Shown one piece after another: positions 45,220-54,638 of a DNA stretch of 64,000 nt. Under the pieces are notes generated by a model. The model did not search any database. It saw nothing but the letters and a program-made list of their open reading frames with translations, and was not told where the DNA came from. Source of the DNA: an uncultured Lachnospiraceae bacterium (GTDB lineage: Bacteria > Bacillota > Clostridia > Lachnospirales > Lachnospiraceae); assembly GCA_947623805.1 (NCBI GenBank), contig CANQHZ010000005.1:1-64000 (forward strand). The letters run 5' to 3'. The position numbers were made by a program, and so were the translations under genes. Position 1 is the first letter of the stretch. Every line of letters starts with the position of its first letter.

Positions 45220-46017
45220 ATGAGATTACAGGTATTGATATCGGCTGTGAATGAGGATATTTTTACATTGGCGGAGCGTATGGGACTTGAAAGCGACGCG
45301 ATAATAATTAACCAGACCGAGCATTTTGGCTACAGGGAGTATGAGCGAAGCTGCAAGACGGGCAGAAAGCAGGTCAAGTGTTACAGCTTTGACGAAAGAG
45401 GCGTGGGACTTAGCAGGAATAATGCGCTTATGCGGGCGAGCGGGGACATCGTGCTCTTTGCCGATGAGGATATAGTGTACAACAGCGGATATGAGGAAAA
45501 AGTCTTAAACCAGTTTAAGGAGCATCCGGAGGCGGATTTTCTGCTGTTTAATATGCGGGTTGCCGACAGCCGCGCTACATACTATACGAGGAGATACCAT
45601 AGGGTTCATATCTGGAATGCGGGGCGTTACCCGACGTATTCTTTTGCCGTGAAACGTGAAAAACTGGAGGCGGCAAATATCACGTTTTCATTGCTGTTTG
45701 GAGGCGGCGCAAAATACAGCAACGGAGAAGACAGTCTGTTTTTAAGGGATTGCCTAAGCCACGGACTAAAGGTGTATGCTGTACCCGTTGAGCTTGGATA
45801 TGAACGGGAGAGAGAATCGACATGGTTCAACGGCTATACAGAGAAATTTTTTATCGACAGGGGAGTGCTTTATCATTTCCTTTATGGCAGGCTCGCCTAT
45901 CCTATGGCGATGAGGTTTATAGCCGCTCATGGAAAAGAAATGTGTGTGGAGATACCTCAAAAGGCAGCTCTGCGTCTGATGAAAAAGGGTATTGAATCGG
46001 TAAAGCAGTTTAAATAG
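45220..46017 (+). CDS. Glycosyltransferase (GT-A fold)
   Basis: A 265-residue protein with features of a GT2-like transferase: MRLQVLISAVNEDIFTLAERM at the start, the acceptor/donor region RGVGLSRNNALMRASGDIV and the acidic motif FADEDIVY in place of the usual DXD, followed by a region for the acceptor (GGAKYSNGEDSLFLRDCL). ATG at 45220 has GGAGGT six bases upstream and is taken over an earlier in-frame codon at 45205. It follows the Wzz-like gene with a four-base gap and precedes the polymerase gene. Confidence 0.8.
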   Translation: MRLQVLISAVNEDIFTLAERMGLESDAIIINQTEHFGYREYERSCKTGRKQVKCYSFDERGVGLSRNNALMRASGDIVLFADEDIVYNSGYEEKVLNQFKEHPEADFLLFNMRVADSRATYYTRRYHRVHIWNAGRYPTYSFAVKREKLEAANITFSLLFGGGAKYSNGEDSLFLRDCLSHGLKVYAVPVELGYERERESTWFNGYTEKFFIDRGVLYHFLYGRLAYPMAMRFIAAHGKEMCVEIPQKAALRLMKKGIESVKQFK

Positions 46018-46031
46018 GAGGATAATGCGCG

Positions 46032-47180
46032 TTGGGCAGAGCGTTGTCTATAATCTTTTATCTGATGATTGCGATAGTGACATGCGTTATGGCGCTGCAA
46101 GTCGGCACGAAAACCGAGTATAGCTTTGTAAACGGCAGGCGTACCAGGGAAAGTTTATGCGCCCGACTGTTCTTAGGCGGTATATTTACGGTACTGTTTG
46201 TTTGCTCAGCGCTTAGGTTTGGAATAGGAAACGATTACGGTCAGTATACGCAGACGGCGCATGAGGCTTACGTGGGCGGATATGTCGTCACGGAGACAGG
46301 TTTTAATGTATTGGTAAGGCTTATATACGGTCTTGTCGGGTTTGAGTGCTATGAGCTTGTGTTTGCCGTGTTTGCGTTTGCCACGATATATATTTTTCTA
46401 AAGGCGATGTACCGCCAAAGTGTTTCGTTTGGACAGTCATTTTTCCTGTTTATGACGCTTGGGTTTTATTTTCAGACTTATAATACAGTCAGGTATTATT
46501 TGGCGCTTGCCATTGCGCTGTATTCGATGAGATATGTGCTTGAGCGCGACTGGATAAAATTTGTGTTTGTGATTGTGCTGGCTTCTTTTTTTCACAAGTC
46601 TGTGTTGCTGGTGCTGCCAGTTTATTGGCTGGCATCGTTTGAGTGGAAAAGGATTTATATAATAATAGGCGCTATTTTAAGTGCGGTATGTTTTGCCTGC
46701 AAAGATATTGTGTTAAAGCTTGCGATTGCGCTTTATCCGTCGTATAAAAGCGGGGTTTACTTTGGGGATTCCGTGAATATAATAAGCGTGTTTAGGATAG
46801 CCGCCGTAATTGGCTTTTATTTTTGGTTTATGAAATATTCCAAGGATAAGCTTAAGCGGGACGGGGCAGAAACGGTAAAGAGAGAGCTGTACTTTTATGG
46901 GCAGCTGAATATTCTTGCATTTGCTGTGTGTACATTTTTTTATTTTCTGCCTGTGGTGACAAGGATTGCGTATTATTTTAGTGTTTCGCAGCTTTTGATG
47001 ATACCGCTGATAATAAGCCTGATTGATGATGAGACGCTGAGAAGAAAGATTAAGGTTGTCATAGCCGTGATATGTGTAATGTATTTTGCGGTATTTTTGT
47101 TTCAGGCGCATGGAGATGGAATAGGGCTGCTTCCTTATAGGAGCTGGCTGTTTACTACAGAGAGGTATACTTATAATTGA
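46032..47180 (+). CDS. EpsG-like polysaccharide polymerase
   Basis: Polytopic membrane protein of 382 residues, about ten membrane segments, of the EpsG family that replaces Wzy in many Gram-positive exopolysaccharide loci. Typical are the opening segment (SIIFYLMIAIVTCVMALQV), the conserved arginine and glycine in ALRFGIGNDYGQYTQ and the segment FYFQTYNTVRYYLALAIALY. TTG at 46032 is used as start after an AGGAGG site; an ATG at 46025 is out of frame. It would join lipid-linked repeat units outside the membrane. Confidence 0.82.
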   Translation: MGRALSIIFYLMIAIVTCVMALQVGTKTEYSFVNGRRTRESLCARLFLGGIFTVLFVCSALRFGIGNDYGQYTQTAHEAYVGGYVVTETGFNVLVRLIYGLVGFECYELVFAVFAFATIYIFLKAMYRQSVSFGQSFFLFMTLGFYFQTYNTVRYYLALAIALYSMRYVLERDWIKFVFVIVLASFFHKSVLLVLPVYWLASFEWKRIYIIIGAILSAVCFACKDIVLKLAIALYPSYKSGVYFGDSVNIISVFRIAAVIGFYFWFMKYSKDKLKRDGAETVKRELYFYGQLNILAFAVCTFFYFLPVVTRIAYYFSVSQLLMIPLIISLIDDETLRRKIKVVIAVICVMYFAVFLFQAHGDGIGLLPYRSWLFTTERYTYN

Positions 47181-47207
47181 GGCGTTAAGGCGGCATGGGG
47201 GATTATC

Positions 47208-48077
47208 ATGGATTATCCGGTTGTTTATAGTATTATAATTGTGTGTCTTGATGCGGGCGACAGGCTGATAAGCACTGTGGAGAGCGTGCTTGCTCAAGAG
47301 TATGGGGGATATGAGATAATTGTCAAGGACGGCGGCTCAAGGGACGGTTCTGTGGATAGGCTTAGAGAGAAGTGTTCTGACGGGAGACTTCATATATATG
47401 TCCGGAAAGATAAGGGCATATATGACGCTATGAATGAGGCTGTGAAACTTGCAGCCGGAGAGTATATTTTGTTTCTCAATGCGGGTGATAGCTTGTATGA
47501 CAGGACAGTATTAGATAAAATAACACATGAAATATATACAGATAGCGAGAATACAGAAAAAATAACAGGTTCTATTTACACGGCAGCGGACAAAAATAAA
47601 AAAACTCCCGATATTGTATACGGGAATATGTATCACAAAGCGCTTGAGACTGTGATTTATTCAGCTCCGCAGATTAATGATTTCACATGTTATAGAAATG
47701 TACCATGCCATCAGACCTGTTTTTATCGCAGGGAAATGTTTGAGGAGAGAGGATATAATACGGATTATAATGTGAGGGCGGATTACGAGCATTTTTTGTG
47801 GTGCTACTATAAGAAAAAGGCAGAGACAGCCTATGTGCCTGTCATAGTTGCGGCATATGAGGGCGGCGGCTATTCGGAGACTGAACAGAATAAGAAACTT
47901 TCTGCCGCGCAGCATAGAGAGATAACGGTTAAGTATATGGGCAGGGGCAAGGTATTTAAGTATAGGATGATAATGCTGCTCACATTATCGCCGTTGAGGA
48001 GTGCCATGGCTCAGAGCAGATATTTTTCCGGAGTGTATAATAAGATTAAAACATTTATATATAAGCTAAAAAAATAA
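47208..48077 (+). CDS. Family 2 glycosyltransferase, WcaE-like
   Basis: GT-A transferase of 289 residues. YSIIIVCLDAGDRLISTVESV, then VKDGGSRDGSVDRL, the conserved KGIYDAMNEAVKLAAGEYI and FLNAGDSLYD are characteristic of the WcaE/colanic-acid type of GT2, where NAGD takes the place of the DXD motif. An insertion (SENTEKITGSIYTAADKNKK) lies after the catalytic core. The sugar transferred is unknown. Confidence 0.87.
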   Translation: MDYPVVYSIIIVCLDAGDRLISTVESVLAQEYGGYEIIVKDGGSRDGSVDRLREKCSDGRLHIYVRKDKGIYDAMNEAVKLAAGEYILFLNAGDSLYDRTVLDKITHEIYTDSENTEKITGSIYTAADKNKKTPDIVYGNMYHKALETVIYSAPQINDFTCYRNVPCHQTCFYRREMFEERGYNTDYNVRADYEHFLWCYYKKKAETAYVPVIVAAYEGGGYSETEQNKKLSAAQHREITVKYMGRGKVFKYRMIMLLTLSPLRSAMAQSRYFSGVYNKIKTFIYKLKK

Positions 48078-48144
48078 TTGTGGGCGGCTTGAACGGACTT
48101 TCGCAGATGCTTAAAAGTAGAATATGTTGAAATGGGGAATGTAA

Positions 48145-49458
48145 ATGAAAATTTTGTGGTTATGCAACATTATGCTGCCTTTTATCGCAAAGAGCTTGGG
48201 ACAGAAGATAGTCGTAAAAGAAGGATGGATTTCAGGTCTTGCCGATAAAATGTACGAAAATAAAGAGCAAAATAACATAACACTAGCTATCTGCTTCCCG
48301 ACAGACAGACCGCTTGACGCCCTGAAAGGAGATAAGGCCCTTTTTGTGAAGGGAAAGGCGGACGGCATTGATTACTATGTTTTTAAGGAGGATACGGTAC
48401 ATCCTGAAAACTATGATGTTGAGCTTGAAAGGCGTCTTGATGCCGTGATAAAGGATTTCATACCGGATGTTATACATATATTTGGTACGGAATATCCTCA
48501 TACCCTTGCGTGTGTCAGGGCGTTTAACCGGCATGACAGGACGCTTATAGGCATCCAGGGGCTTTGCAGTGCGATAGCGGACGTGTATATGGCAGATTTG
48601 CCGTATGAGGCGCAAAAGAAAAAGACATTTAGGGACATACTAAAGAAAGACGGGCTCTTTGAACAGCAGGCTAAGTTCAGAAAGCGCGGCGAATATGAAA
48701 AGGAGGCGCTTTCGCTTGTCGGAAATGTGACGGGCAGGACGGATTTTGACAGGGAGATGACAAAAAAGCTTGCGCCGAACGCGAAATATTATTTTATGAA
48801 TGAAACACTGCGGGCTGAATTTTATGCGGAATCATGGAATATAGACCAGATTGAACATCACTCGTTATTTTTGAGTCAGGGCAATTATCCGATAAAGGGG
48901 CTCCATTATGTGCTCGACATTTTGCCCGATATTATTGAGGAGTACGAGGATACCATGCTTTATGTCGCGGGCGATATAATCACGGCAAATGACAGCCTGA
49001 AAGATAAGATTAAGCTTTCCGGTTATGGCAAATATCTGCTTGGACAAATCAAGCGCAATAAGCTCGAAAAGCATGTCAGGTTTACGGGACGGTTAAATGC
49101 TGACAAAATGTGCGCGAGAATGTTAAAATCACATGTTTTCTTATGCCCGTCGGCTATAGAAAATTCGCCAAATTCCGTGGGCGAGGCGATGCTTTTGGGT
49201 GTGCCGACAGTTGCGGCGGACGTGGGTGGCATACACAATCTGCTGGCAAACCGCAGGGACGGCATACTGTATCGCGCCAACAAGCCTGTGGAGCTGGAGG
49301 AGGCGATTTTGCGCATATTTGAGGATGATAAGCTTGCAATGTCGATGTCGTCAAACGCCAGGGAGCACGCGCTCGGCACGCATGATGCGGAGAAAAATTA
49401 CAGGAGGCTGCTGGAGATTTACAATGAAATTCTCACGGGCAGGAGCAGCGATGAATAA
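48145..49458 (+). CDS. Family 4 glycosyltransferase
   Basis: GT-B fold enzyme of 437 residues. The N-terminal acceptor half begins MKILWLCNIMLPFIAKSLGQ, and the C-terminal donor half has GLHYVLDILPDII, VRFTGRLNADKM and the GT4 signature ENSPNSVGEAMLLGVPTV with its two spaced glutamates. An internal segment of about 60 residues rich in K and E (residues about 150-210) is longer than usual. The next gene begins eight bases before its stop, so the two GT4 enzymes are translated together. Confidence 0.9.
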   Translation: MKILWLCNIMLPFIAKSLGQKIVVKEGWISGLADKMYENKEQNNITLAICFPTDRPLDALKGDKALFVKGKADGIDYYVFKEDTVHPENYDVELERRLDAVIKDFIPDVIHIFGTEYPHTLACVRAFNRHDRTLIGIQGLCSAIADVYMADLPYEAQKKKTFRDILKKDGLFEQQAKFRKRGEYEKEALSLVGNVTGRTDFDREMTKKLAPNAKYYFMNETLRAEFYAESWNIDQIEHHSLFLSQGNYPIKGLHYVLDILPDIIEEYEDTMLYVAGDIITANDSLKDKIKLSGYGKYLLGQIKRNKLEKHVRFTGRLNADKMCARMLKSHVFLCPSAIENSPNSVGEAMLLGVPTVAADVGGIHNLLANRRDGILYRANKPVELEEAILRIFEDDKLAMSMSSNAREHALGTHDAEKNYRRLLEIYNEILTGRSSDE

Positions 49459-50662
49459 GGGCTTTAAATTAACGATAGTGTCAAATTATATAAATCATCA
49501 CCAGATACCTATGTCAAACGAGCTTTACAAAATGCTTGGCGAAGACTTTGCGTTTGTTCAGATATACGAGATGGAGGAGGACAGGGTAAAGATGGGATGG
49601 GGGAGTGAGGTCAGTGATATCCCTTATCTGAGGCTTTATCAAAAGGACGAAAAGACGTGCAGAGAGCTGATTATGGATAGTGACATCGTGGTGTTTGGCG
49701 GAGTGGAGGACGAGAGCTATATCAAGCCGCGACTGAACGCCGGGAAGATAGTGATACGCGCAAGTGAGAGGCTTTATCGCGAGGGTCAATGGAAATCAAT
49801 ATCGCCGCGCGGCAGAAAAAAGAAGTATGAGGACCACACGCAGTATGCCGGCGCGCAGGTGTATCTGCTCTGCCATGGGGCGTATGTGGCATCGGATTTT
49901 AATATAGTAAAAGCATATCCGAATAAAAAATATGTGTGGGGATATTTCCCCGAGGTATACTCGTATAATCTTGACGAGCTGTTTTTGAAAAAGCGCCATG
50001 TTGATGATGGCGGTAATGCGCAGGTACGGCTTTTGTGGGCGGGAAGATTTTTGAAACTAAAACACCCCGAATACGCGCTTAATGTGGCAAGATATTTAAA
50101 GAAAAAGGGCATATGTTTTCATTTGGACATGGTGGGAGGCGGAGAGCTTGAAAACAGGCTTTTGGAGCTTTCTGAAAGGTATGGATTGTCAGACAGCGTC
50201 ACTTTCCATGGTTTCAAGCCGCCAAGCGAGGTAAGGCGCTTTATGGAAAATGCCGATATTTTTCTTTTTACGAGCAATTATCTTGAAGGCTGGGGGGCAG
50301 TGCTTAATGAGGCTATGAACAGCGCATGCGCGGTTGTCGCGGGACACGGGATAGGAGCAGTGCCGTTTTTGGTAAGGCACGGGCAGAACGGATTTGTGTA
50401 CAGGACCGGAAATTTTATCGAGTTTAGGCGGCAGGTGGTTGAACTTTGCAAAGATGAGGAACTACGGCGCAGACTGGGCGCCGATGCCTACAATACTATA
50501 ATTAGAGAGTGGACACCGTGCGAAGCTGCGAAGCGGCTTTATAACTTTTGTGAGGGACTTTTGGCGGGAGAGCTCAGGGTGCAAAAAAGCGGTCCGCTAA
50601 GCCCGGCGCCGATAATTGCTCCGTGGAAAGGTTATGAGTATACAAGAAATTTGCTGGTCTAA
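49451..50662 (+). CDS. Family 4 glycosyltransferase
   Basis: GT-B transferase of 403 residues. It starts KGFKLTIVSNYINHHQIPMSN, has the donor-half landmarks LLWAGRFLKLKHPEYAL, VTFHGFKPPSEVRRFM and the signature EGWGAVLNEAMNSACAVV (GT4 type with a tryptophan-glycine before the second glutamate). ATG at 49451 lies inside the end of the previous gene behind an AGGAG site. Its substrate is unknown. Confidence 0.9.
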   Translation: MNKGFKLTIVSNYINHHQIPMSNELYKMLGEDFAFVQIYEMEEDRVKMGWGSEVSDIPYLRLYQKDEKTCRELIMDSDIVVFGGVEDESYIKPRLNAGKIVIRASERLYREGQWKSISPRGRKKKYEDHTQYAGAQVYLLCHGAYVASDFNIVKAYPNKKYVWGYFPEVYSYNLDELFLKKRHVDDGGNAQVRLLWAGRFLKLKHPEYALNVARYLKKKGICFHLDMVGGGELENRLLELSERYGLSDSVTFHGFKPPSEVRRFMENADIFLFTSNYLEGWGAVLNEAMNSACAVVAGHGIGAVPFLVRHGQNGFVYRTGNFIEFRRQVVELCKDEELRRRLGADAYNTIIREWTPCEAAKRLYNFCEGLLAGELRVQKSGPLSPAPIIAPWKGYEYTRNLLV

Positions 50663-50717
50663 TATCATTTCTGGCAATAGCGGTTATCAGTTGTCAGTGA
50701 AAGGATAAGTAATTACA

Positions 50718-51824
50718 ATGAGAACAAAAAGATTAAAGACTAAAAGCAGGATATATGTATGCCACACATTTTATCATGTGTATGTGTCGATTTTAAAGGA
50801 AATGAAGCTTATGCGAGAGACGGCGCCTGCGGAGTTTAGAAAGGCGGATATTGCGCTTAGCTCTATTTCAACGGACTTTGAAAAGCTTGGAGAGCGGATA
50901 GAGAGGTCGGGAATTTTTGGCGAAGTTTATGCGCTTGATGAAAAGCGCGAGGAATTTTTTCCGCAGCTTGCAAAGTATAGGAAAAATTATGGCAATATTT
51001 TAAGGCATATGGTAAATCGCATTATTTTCACCAAGATGATTGCTAAATGCGAGGAGCCTTATATGGCTCAGATTGATTTTAAGGCGTATGAGGACATATA
51101 TGTGTTCTGTGACAGCGACCCGATTGGCTATTACCTTAACTATAAGCATATATATTATCATGCGGTTGAGGATGGGCTGGATTGCCTTAGAAATCAAGAT
51201 GACGCCTATGCGGACAATTATGGGCATATCAAACTGAAACTGCTTTTTTCACGTCTAAATTTGATATTTATTACAAACGGCTGGGGAAAATACTGTATTG
51301 ATATGGAACTGAACGACAGAAGCACGGTCTACATGGATTGTCCGAGGCTTGTCGAAGTGCCGAGAAAGCCGTTGGAGCAGGCGCTTACCTCGGAGCAGAA
51401 AAAGCTTATTATAAAAGTGTTTATCGAGGACGCGGATTATCTGATGGAGCAGCTAAAGTCGAAAGGTGATGGCGGGGAGTGTGCGATTTTTCTCACGGAG
51501 CCGCATCCTGTTGACGAGGAGGCGCGAAAGAGAGTGTGCCTTGATGTGCTTGAAAGATACTGTAAGGGTTACAAGGTGATTATAAAGCCGCACCCGCGGG
51601 ATATGATAGATTATGAAAAGCTCTGTCCTGACGTGGTCGTGCTTAAAGGCAGATTTCCTGTGGAGGTGCTTAATTTTTTCGAGGGACTTCATATAAAACG
51701 CGCGGTTTCAATTGTGACTACGGCGATGAACAATATGGATTTCGTTGAGGAAAAGATTAATCTTGGGGCTTCATTTTGGGATGCATATGAGGACCCCGAA
51801 AAGCATAATTGGGGCTGCCCTTAG
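50718..51824 (+). CDS. GT52/sialyltransferase-like glycosyltransferase
   Basis: A 368-residue protein that carries the motifs of bacterial sialyl- and polysialyltransferases (families GT38, GT52, GT80). The acidic-acidic-glycine motif EDG (151-153, in YYHAVEDGLDCL) would hold the catalytic base; KPHPRD (290-295) is the HP motif that binds CMP; SIVTT (331-335) matches the S/T motif. The N-terminal YVCHTFYHVYVSILKEM is also typical of this group. The match to the nonulosonic acid genes 6 kb downstream is telling: CMP-pseudaminic-type sugars would be its donor. Overall identity to any named enzyme cannot be judged here. Confidence 0.68.
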   Translation: MRTKRLKTKSRIYVCHTFYHVYVSILKEMKLMRETAPAEFRKADIALSSISTDFEKLGERIERSGIFGEVYALDEKREEFFPQLAKYRKNYGNILRHMVNRIIFTKMIAKCEEPYMAQIDFKAYEDIYVFCDSDPIGYYLNYKHIYYHAVEDGLDCLRNQDDAYADNYGHIKLKLLFSRLNLIFITNGWGKYCIDMELNDRSTVYMDCPRLVEVPRKPLEQALTSEQKKLIIKVFIEDADYLMEQLKSKGDGGECAIFLTEPHPVDEEARKRVCLDVLERYCKGYKVIIKPHPRDMIDYEKLCPDVVVLKGRFPVEVLNFFEGLHIKRAVSIVTTAMNNMDFVEEKINLGASFWDAYEDPEKHNWGCP

Positions 51825-51858
51825 GGGATGCGTAGAAAAACATTGTTGGGAGATTTAT

Positions 51859-53607
51859 ATGCTTAAAATATTAAAGAAGATAAACGTATTAATGGACAGA
51901 AAACAAAAATACGCCATGGCGCGTCTTTTGGTTATGATGGTGATTTCGGCAGGTTTAGAGACAGGCGCGGTCATGATGGTAATGACTGTGGTACAGCTTA
52001 TTATCAATCCTGCTGTGCTTGAAAGCGGCGACACTTATAAAAAAATCTGCTATATTCTGCATATAAACAGTACGGAACAGTTCTCCGTGCTTGCAATATT
52101 GTTTTTGATAGCGCTTTATATTGCAAAGAACAGTTTCCAGTTTTTCTTCCAAAAAAGCCTGTACAGATTTATATTTACCAATCAGTTTAAGACCGCGCAA
52201 AGTCTTATGAAGAATTTTGTGAGGCGTGATTATGAATATTATCTCAATGCAGAAACATCTGTTATTCAAAGAAGCATTGCAGCGGATGTGAGTAATATGT
52301 ATGCGCTTATAATGGCTGTTTTACAGATTGCCTCGGAGGTGATTGTCGCGTTGTTCCTTGTCGCGGCGCTTGCGTTGCAGGACCCTGTCATGACGCTTGT
52401 AATCGCTGTGCTGCTTGTGGTAACGCTTGGCGTGATTAAGAATATCGTCAAGCCGATAATGAACCGTACAGGAAAGGAAAATCAGGACTACGGGGCGTCG
52501 ATGTTTGCATGGATAGCTGAAACCATTCAGGGTATAAAAGAGATAAAAGTAGCGGGACGTGAACAGTACTTCATAGGAGAGTACAGCAAAGTGGGCGAAA
52601 GCTATGTGAAAGCAATGGAACGCTTTAATCTTTTTAACAACACGCCTAAGCTGCTTATAGAAACGGTATGTATTGCGGGACTTTTAGGGTATATAATGGT
52701 TCTTATATTGTCAGGAGCCGATATAGCGGGAATGGTGTCGCTTTTTGCGGCGTTTGGCATAGCGGCGATGCGTCTTTTGCCTGCGGCGAGCCGTATAAAC
52801 AATCAGATGACGAGCATGGCTTTCAACGAGCCGTTTTTCTTTAATGTGAGTGATAACCTGGTGGAGGAGACAAGCCTGGAGAATACGGATATCTCATATG
52901 CTGTGGTGGCAAAGGAAAAGCTGCAGGTGACAAAACAGGTGCGCCTTTGCGATATAACATATCATTACCCCAATTCAGATAAGCTCATATTTGACCACGC
53001 TGATGCCGTGTTTCCTATAGGAAAATCTATCGGGGTGATAGGGGCAAGCGGCGCGGGAAAGACTACTATTATAGATATCCTGCTCGGACTTTTGAAGCTT
53101 CAGGGTGGAAAAGTGCTTGCAGATGATGTGGATATACAGGAGCACTATCGTGAGTGGCTTGCCAACGTGGGTTATATACCGCAGATGATATTTTTGCTTG
53201 ACGCGGATATACGTAAAAACGTGGCGTTTGGAATACCTGATGAGGAGATAGATGAGGCGAGGCTTTGGTACGTTTTGCAGGAGGCGCAGCTTGATGATTT
53301 TGTAAGGTCACTTCCTGAGGGTGTAAATACAGGCATAGGTGAGCGTGGAATACGTTTGTCCGGAGGACAGCGGCAGCGCATTGGGATAGCGAGGGCGCTT
53401 TATAATAATCCTGAGGTTTTGATTTTGGATGAGGCGACGTCTGCGCTTGACAACGACACTGAGGCGGCAATTATGGATTCGATAAACCGACTTCACGGAA
53501 AAAAGACGTTGATTATCATTGCGCATAGGCTGCAGACGATTGAGAAGTGCGATATAGTGTTTAAGGTTGAGAACGGAAAGATTGTGCCTGAAAGGGGTAG
53601 TCTATGA
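51859..53607 (+). CDS. ABC transporter, PglK-like lipid-linked oligosaccharide flippase
   Basis: Half-transporter of 582 residues with six membrane segments and a C-terminal ATPase: Walker A GASGAGKTTIIDILLGLL, signature LSGGQRQRIGIARALY, Walker B VLILDEATSALD. The membrane part begins RKQKYAMARLLVMMVISAGLETG, similar to PglK, which flips lipid-linked glycans in Campylobacter. In this locus no Wzx flippase is present, so this is the best candidate to move the undecaprenyl-linked unit outward. ATG at 51859 has GGGAG upstream. The next gene overlaps by four bases (ATGA). Confidence 0.85.
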   Translation: MLKILKKINVLMDRKQKYAMARLLVMMVISAGLETGAVMMVMTVVQLIINPAVLESGDTYKKICYILHINSTEQFSVLAILFLIALYIAKNSFQFFFQKSLYRFIFTNQFKTAQSLMKNFVRRDYEYYLNAETSVIQRSIAADVSNMYALIMAVLQIASEVIVALFLVAALALQDPVMTLVIAVLLVVTLGVIKNIVKPIMNRTGKENQDYGASMFAWIAETIQGIKEIKVAGREQYFIGEYSKVGESYVKAMERFNLFNNTPKLLIETVCIAGLLGYIMVLILSGADIAGMVSLFAAFGIAAMRLLPAASRINNQMTSMAFNEPFFFNVSDNLVEETSLENTDISYAVVAKEKLQVTKQVRLCDITYHYPNSDKLIFDHADAVFPIGKSIGVIGASGAGKTTIIDILLGLLKLQGGKVLADDVDIQEHYREWLANVGYIPQMIFLLDADIRKNVAFGIPDEEIDEARLWYVLQEAQLDDFVRSLPEGVNTGIGERGIRLSGGQRQRIGIARALYNNPEVLILDEATSALDNDTEAAIMDSINRLHGKKTLIIIAHRLQTIEKCDIVFKVENGKIVPERGSL

Positions 53608-54620
53608 AACTGAGTATAGTTGTGCCAGTGTATAATATGGCGGCGGACGGAAAGCTTAGGTACTGTCTTGATTCGCTGATAAATCAGACGATTTCCGATT
53701 ACGAGATTATAGCCGTAGATGATGCCTCGACGGATGAGTCGCCGGATATACTGCGGGAGTATGAGCAAAAATATCCGGACAAGCTCAAAGTAATACAATC
53801 AGCGGAAAACCTGCGGCAGGGTGGGGCACGCAATAAAGGCATAGAAGTGGCGTGCGGCAAGTGGCTTGGATTTATTGATTCGGACGACTGGGCGGCGCCT
53901 GATATGTATGAAAAGCTGATACAGAAAGCGGAGCAGACCGGAGCTGATGTAGTGGGATGTGATTACAGTTTTGTCAGTGAACATAGCATGAAAGTCGGCA
54001 AGGTAGTTACGACAAATACGGCGGAGCAGACCGGTATTCTTGACCATAAAAAGCGTGAACTGCTCATTATGAATCCCTCAAGCATGGTGATAAAGATATA
54101 CCTGAAAACGATAATTGACAAGTATCATCTGCGTTTTCCAGAGAGGACCTTTTATGAGGACAATTGTGCAGCGCCTATATGGCTTATGAGGTTTACGCAT
54201 TTTGAGAGGGTTGAGGAACCGCTTTACTATTATTATCAACATGATGCCTCGACGGTTCATGAGATAAGTATGGAGAAATGCAAGGCGCGTCTTGATATGG
54301 GAAAACGGCTTATAGACGAAAGCAAAAGCGCGGGATTTTATGATGAGTACAGACCTCAGCTTGAATTTGCCTTTTCAAAGCTCTACTATATGAACACGCT
54401 TTTTACCTATATGCTGGGAGTAAAGCATCAAAAACTTTCATTTTTACGGCGGATTAGAGAGGGAATGAAGCAAGAGTTTCCTGATTTTCAGGCAAATCCG
54501 TATTATCAGGAGGAATTTGATGATGAGCAGAAACGTATGGCTGCGATTCATATGAAATCGCCGCTTGCTTTTTTTGTGTATTTCAGGCTTTTGTATTTTT
54601 ACAGGAAGATAAGGTATTGA
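53604..54620 (+). CDS. Family 2 glycosyltransferase
   Basis: GT-A transferase of 338 residues: KLSIVVPVYNMAADGKLRYC, AVDDASTDESPDIL, RQGGARNKGIEVACGKWLGF and the metal motif FIDSDDW. The C-terminal third (residues about 230-338) is helical and basic, perhaps for membrane or acceptor contact. The start overlaps the flippase stop (ATGA), so both are coupled. Confidence 0.88.
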   Translation: MKLSIVVPVYNMAADGKLRYCLDSLINQTISDYEIIAVDDASTDESPDILREYEQKYPDKLKVIQSAENLRQGGARNKGIEVACGKWLGFIDSDDWAAPDMYEKLIQKAEQTGADVVGCDYSFVSEHSMKVGKVVTTNTAEQTGILDHKKRELLIMNPSSMVIKIYLKTIIDKYHLRFPERTFYEDNCAAPIWLMRFTHFERVEEPLYYYYQHDASTVHEISMEKCKARLDMGKRLIDESKSAGFYDEYRPQLEFAFSKLYYMNTLFTYMLGVKHQKLSFLRRIREGMKQEFPDFQANPYYQEEFDDEQKRMAAIHMKSPLAFFVYFRLLYFYRKIRY

Positions 54621-54638
54621 TGGAGGACAAAAGGACAG

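Noticed and set aside
46025-46090. ATG with a better spaced ribosome site before the epsG-like gene
   Set aside because: It is out of frame with the membrane protein and leads to a short unrelated peptide; the TTG at 46032 gives the right frame.
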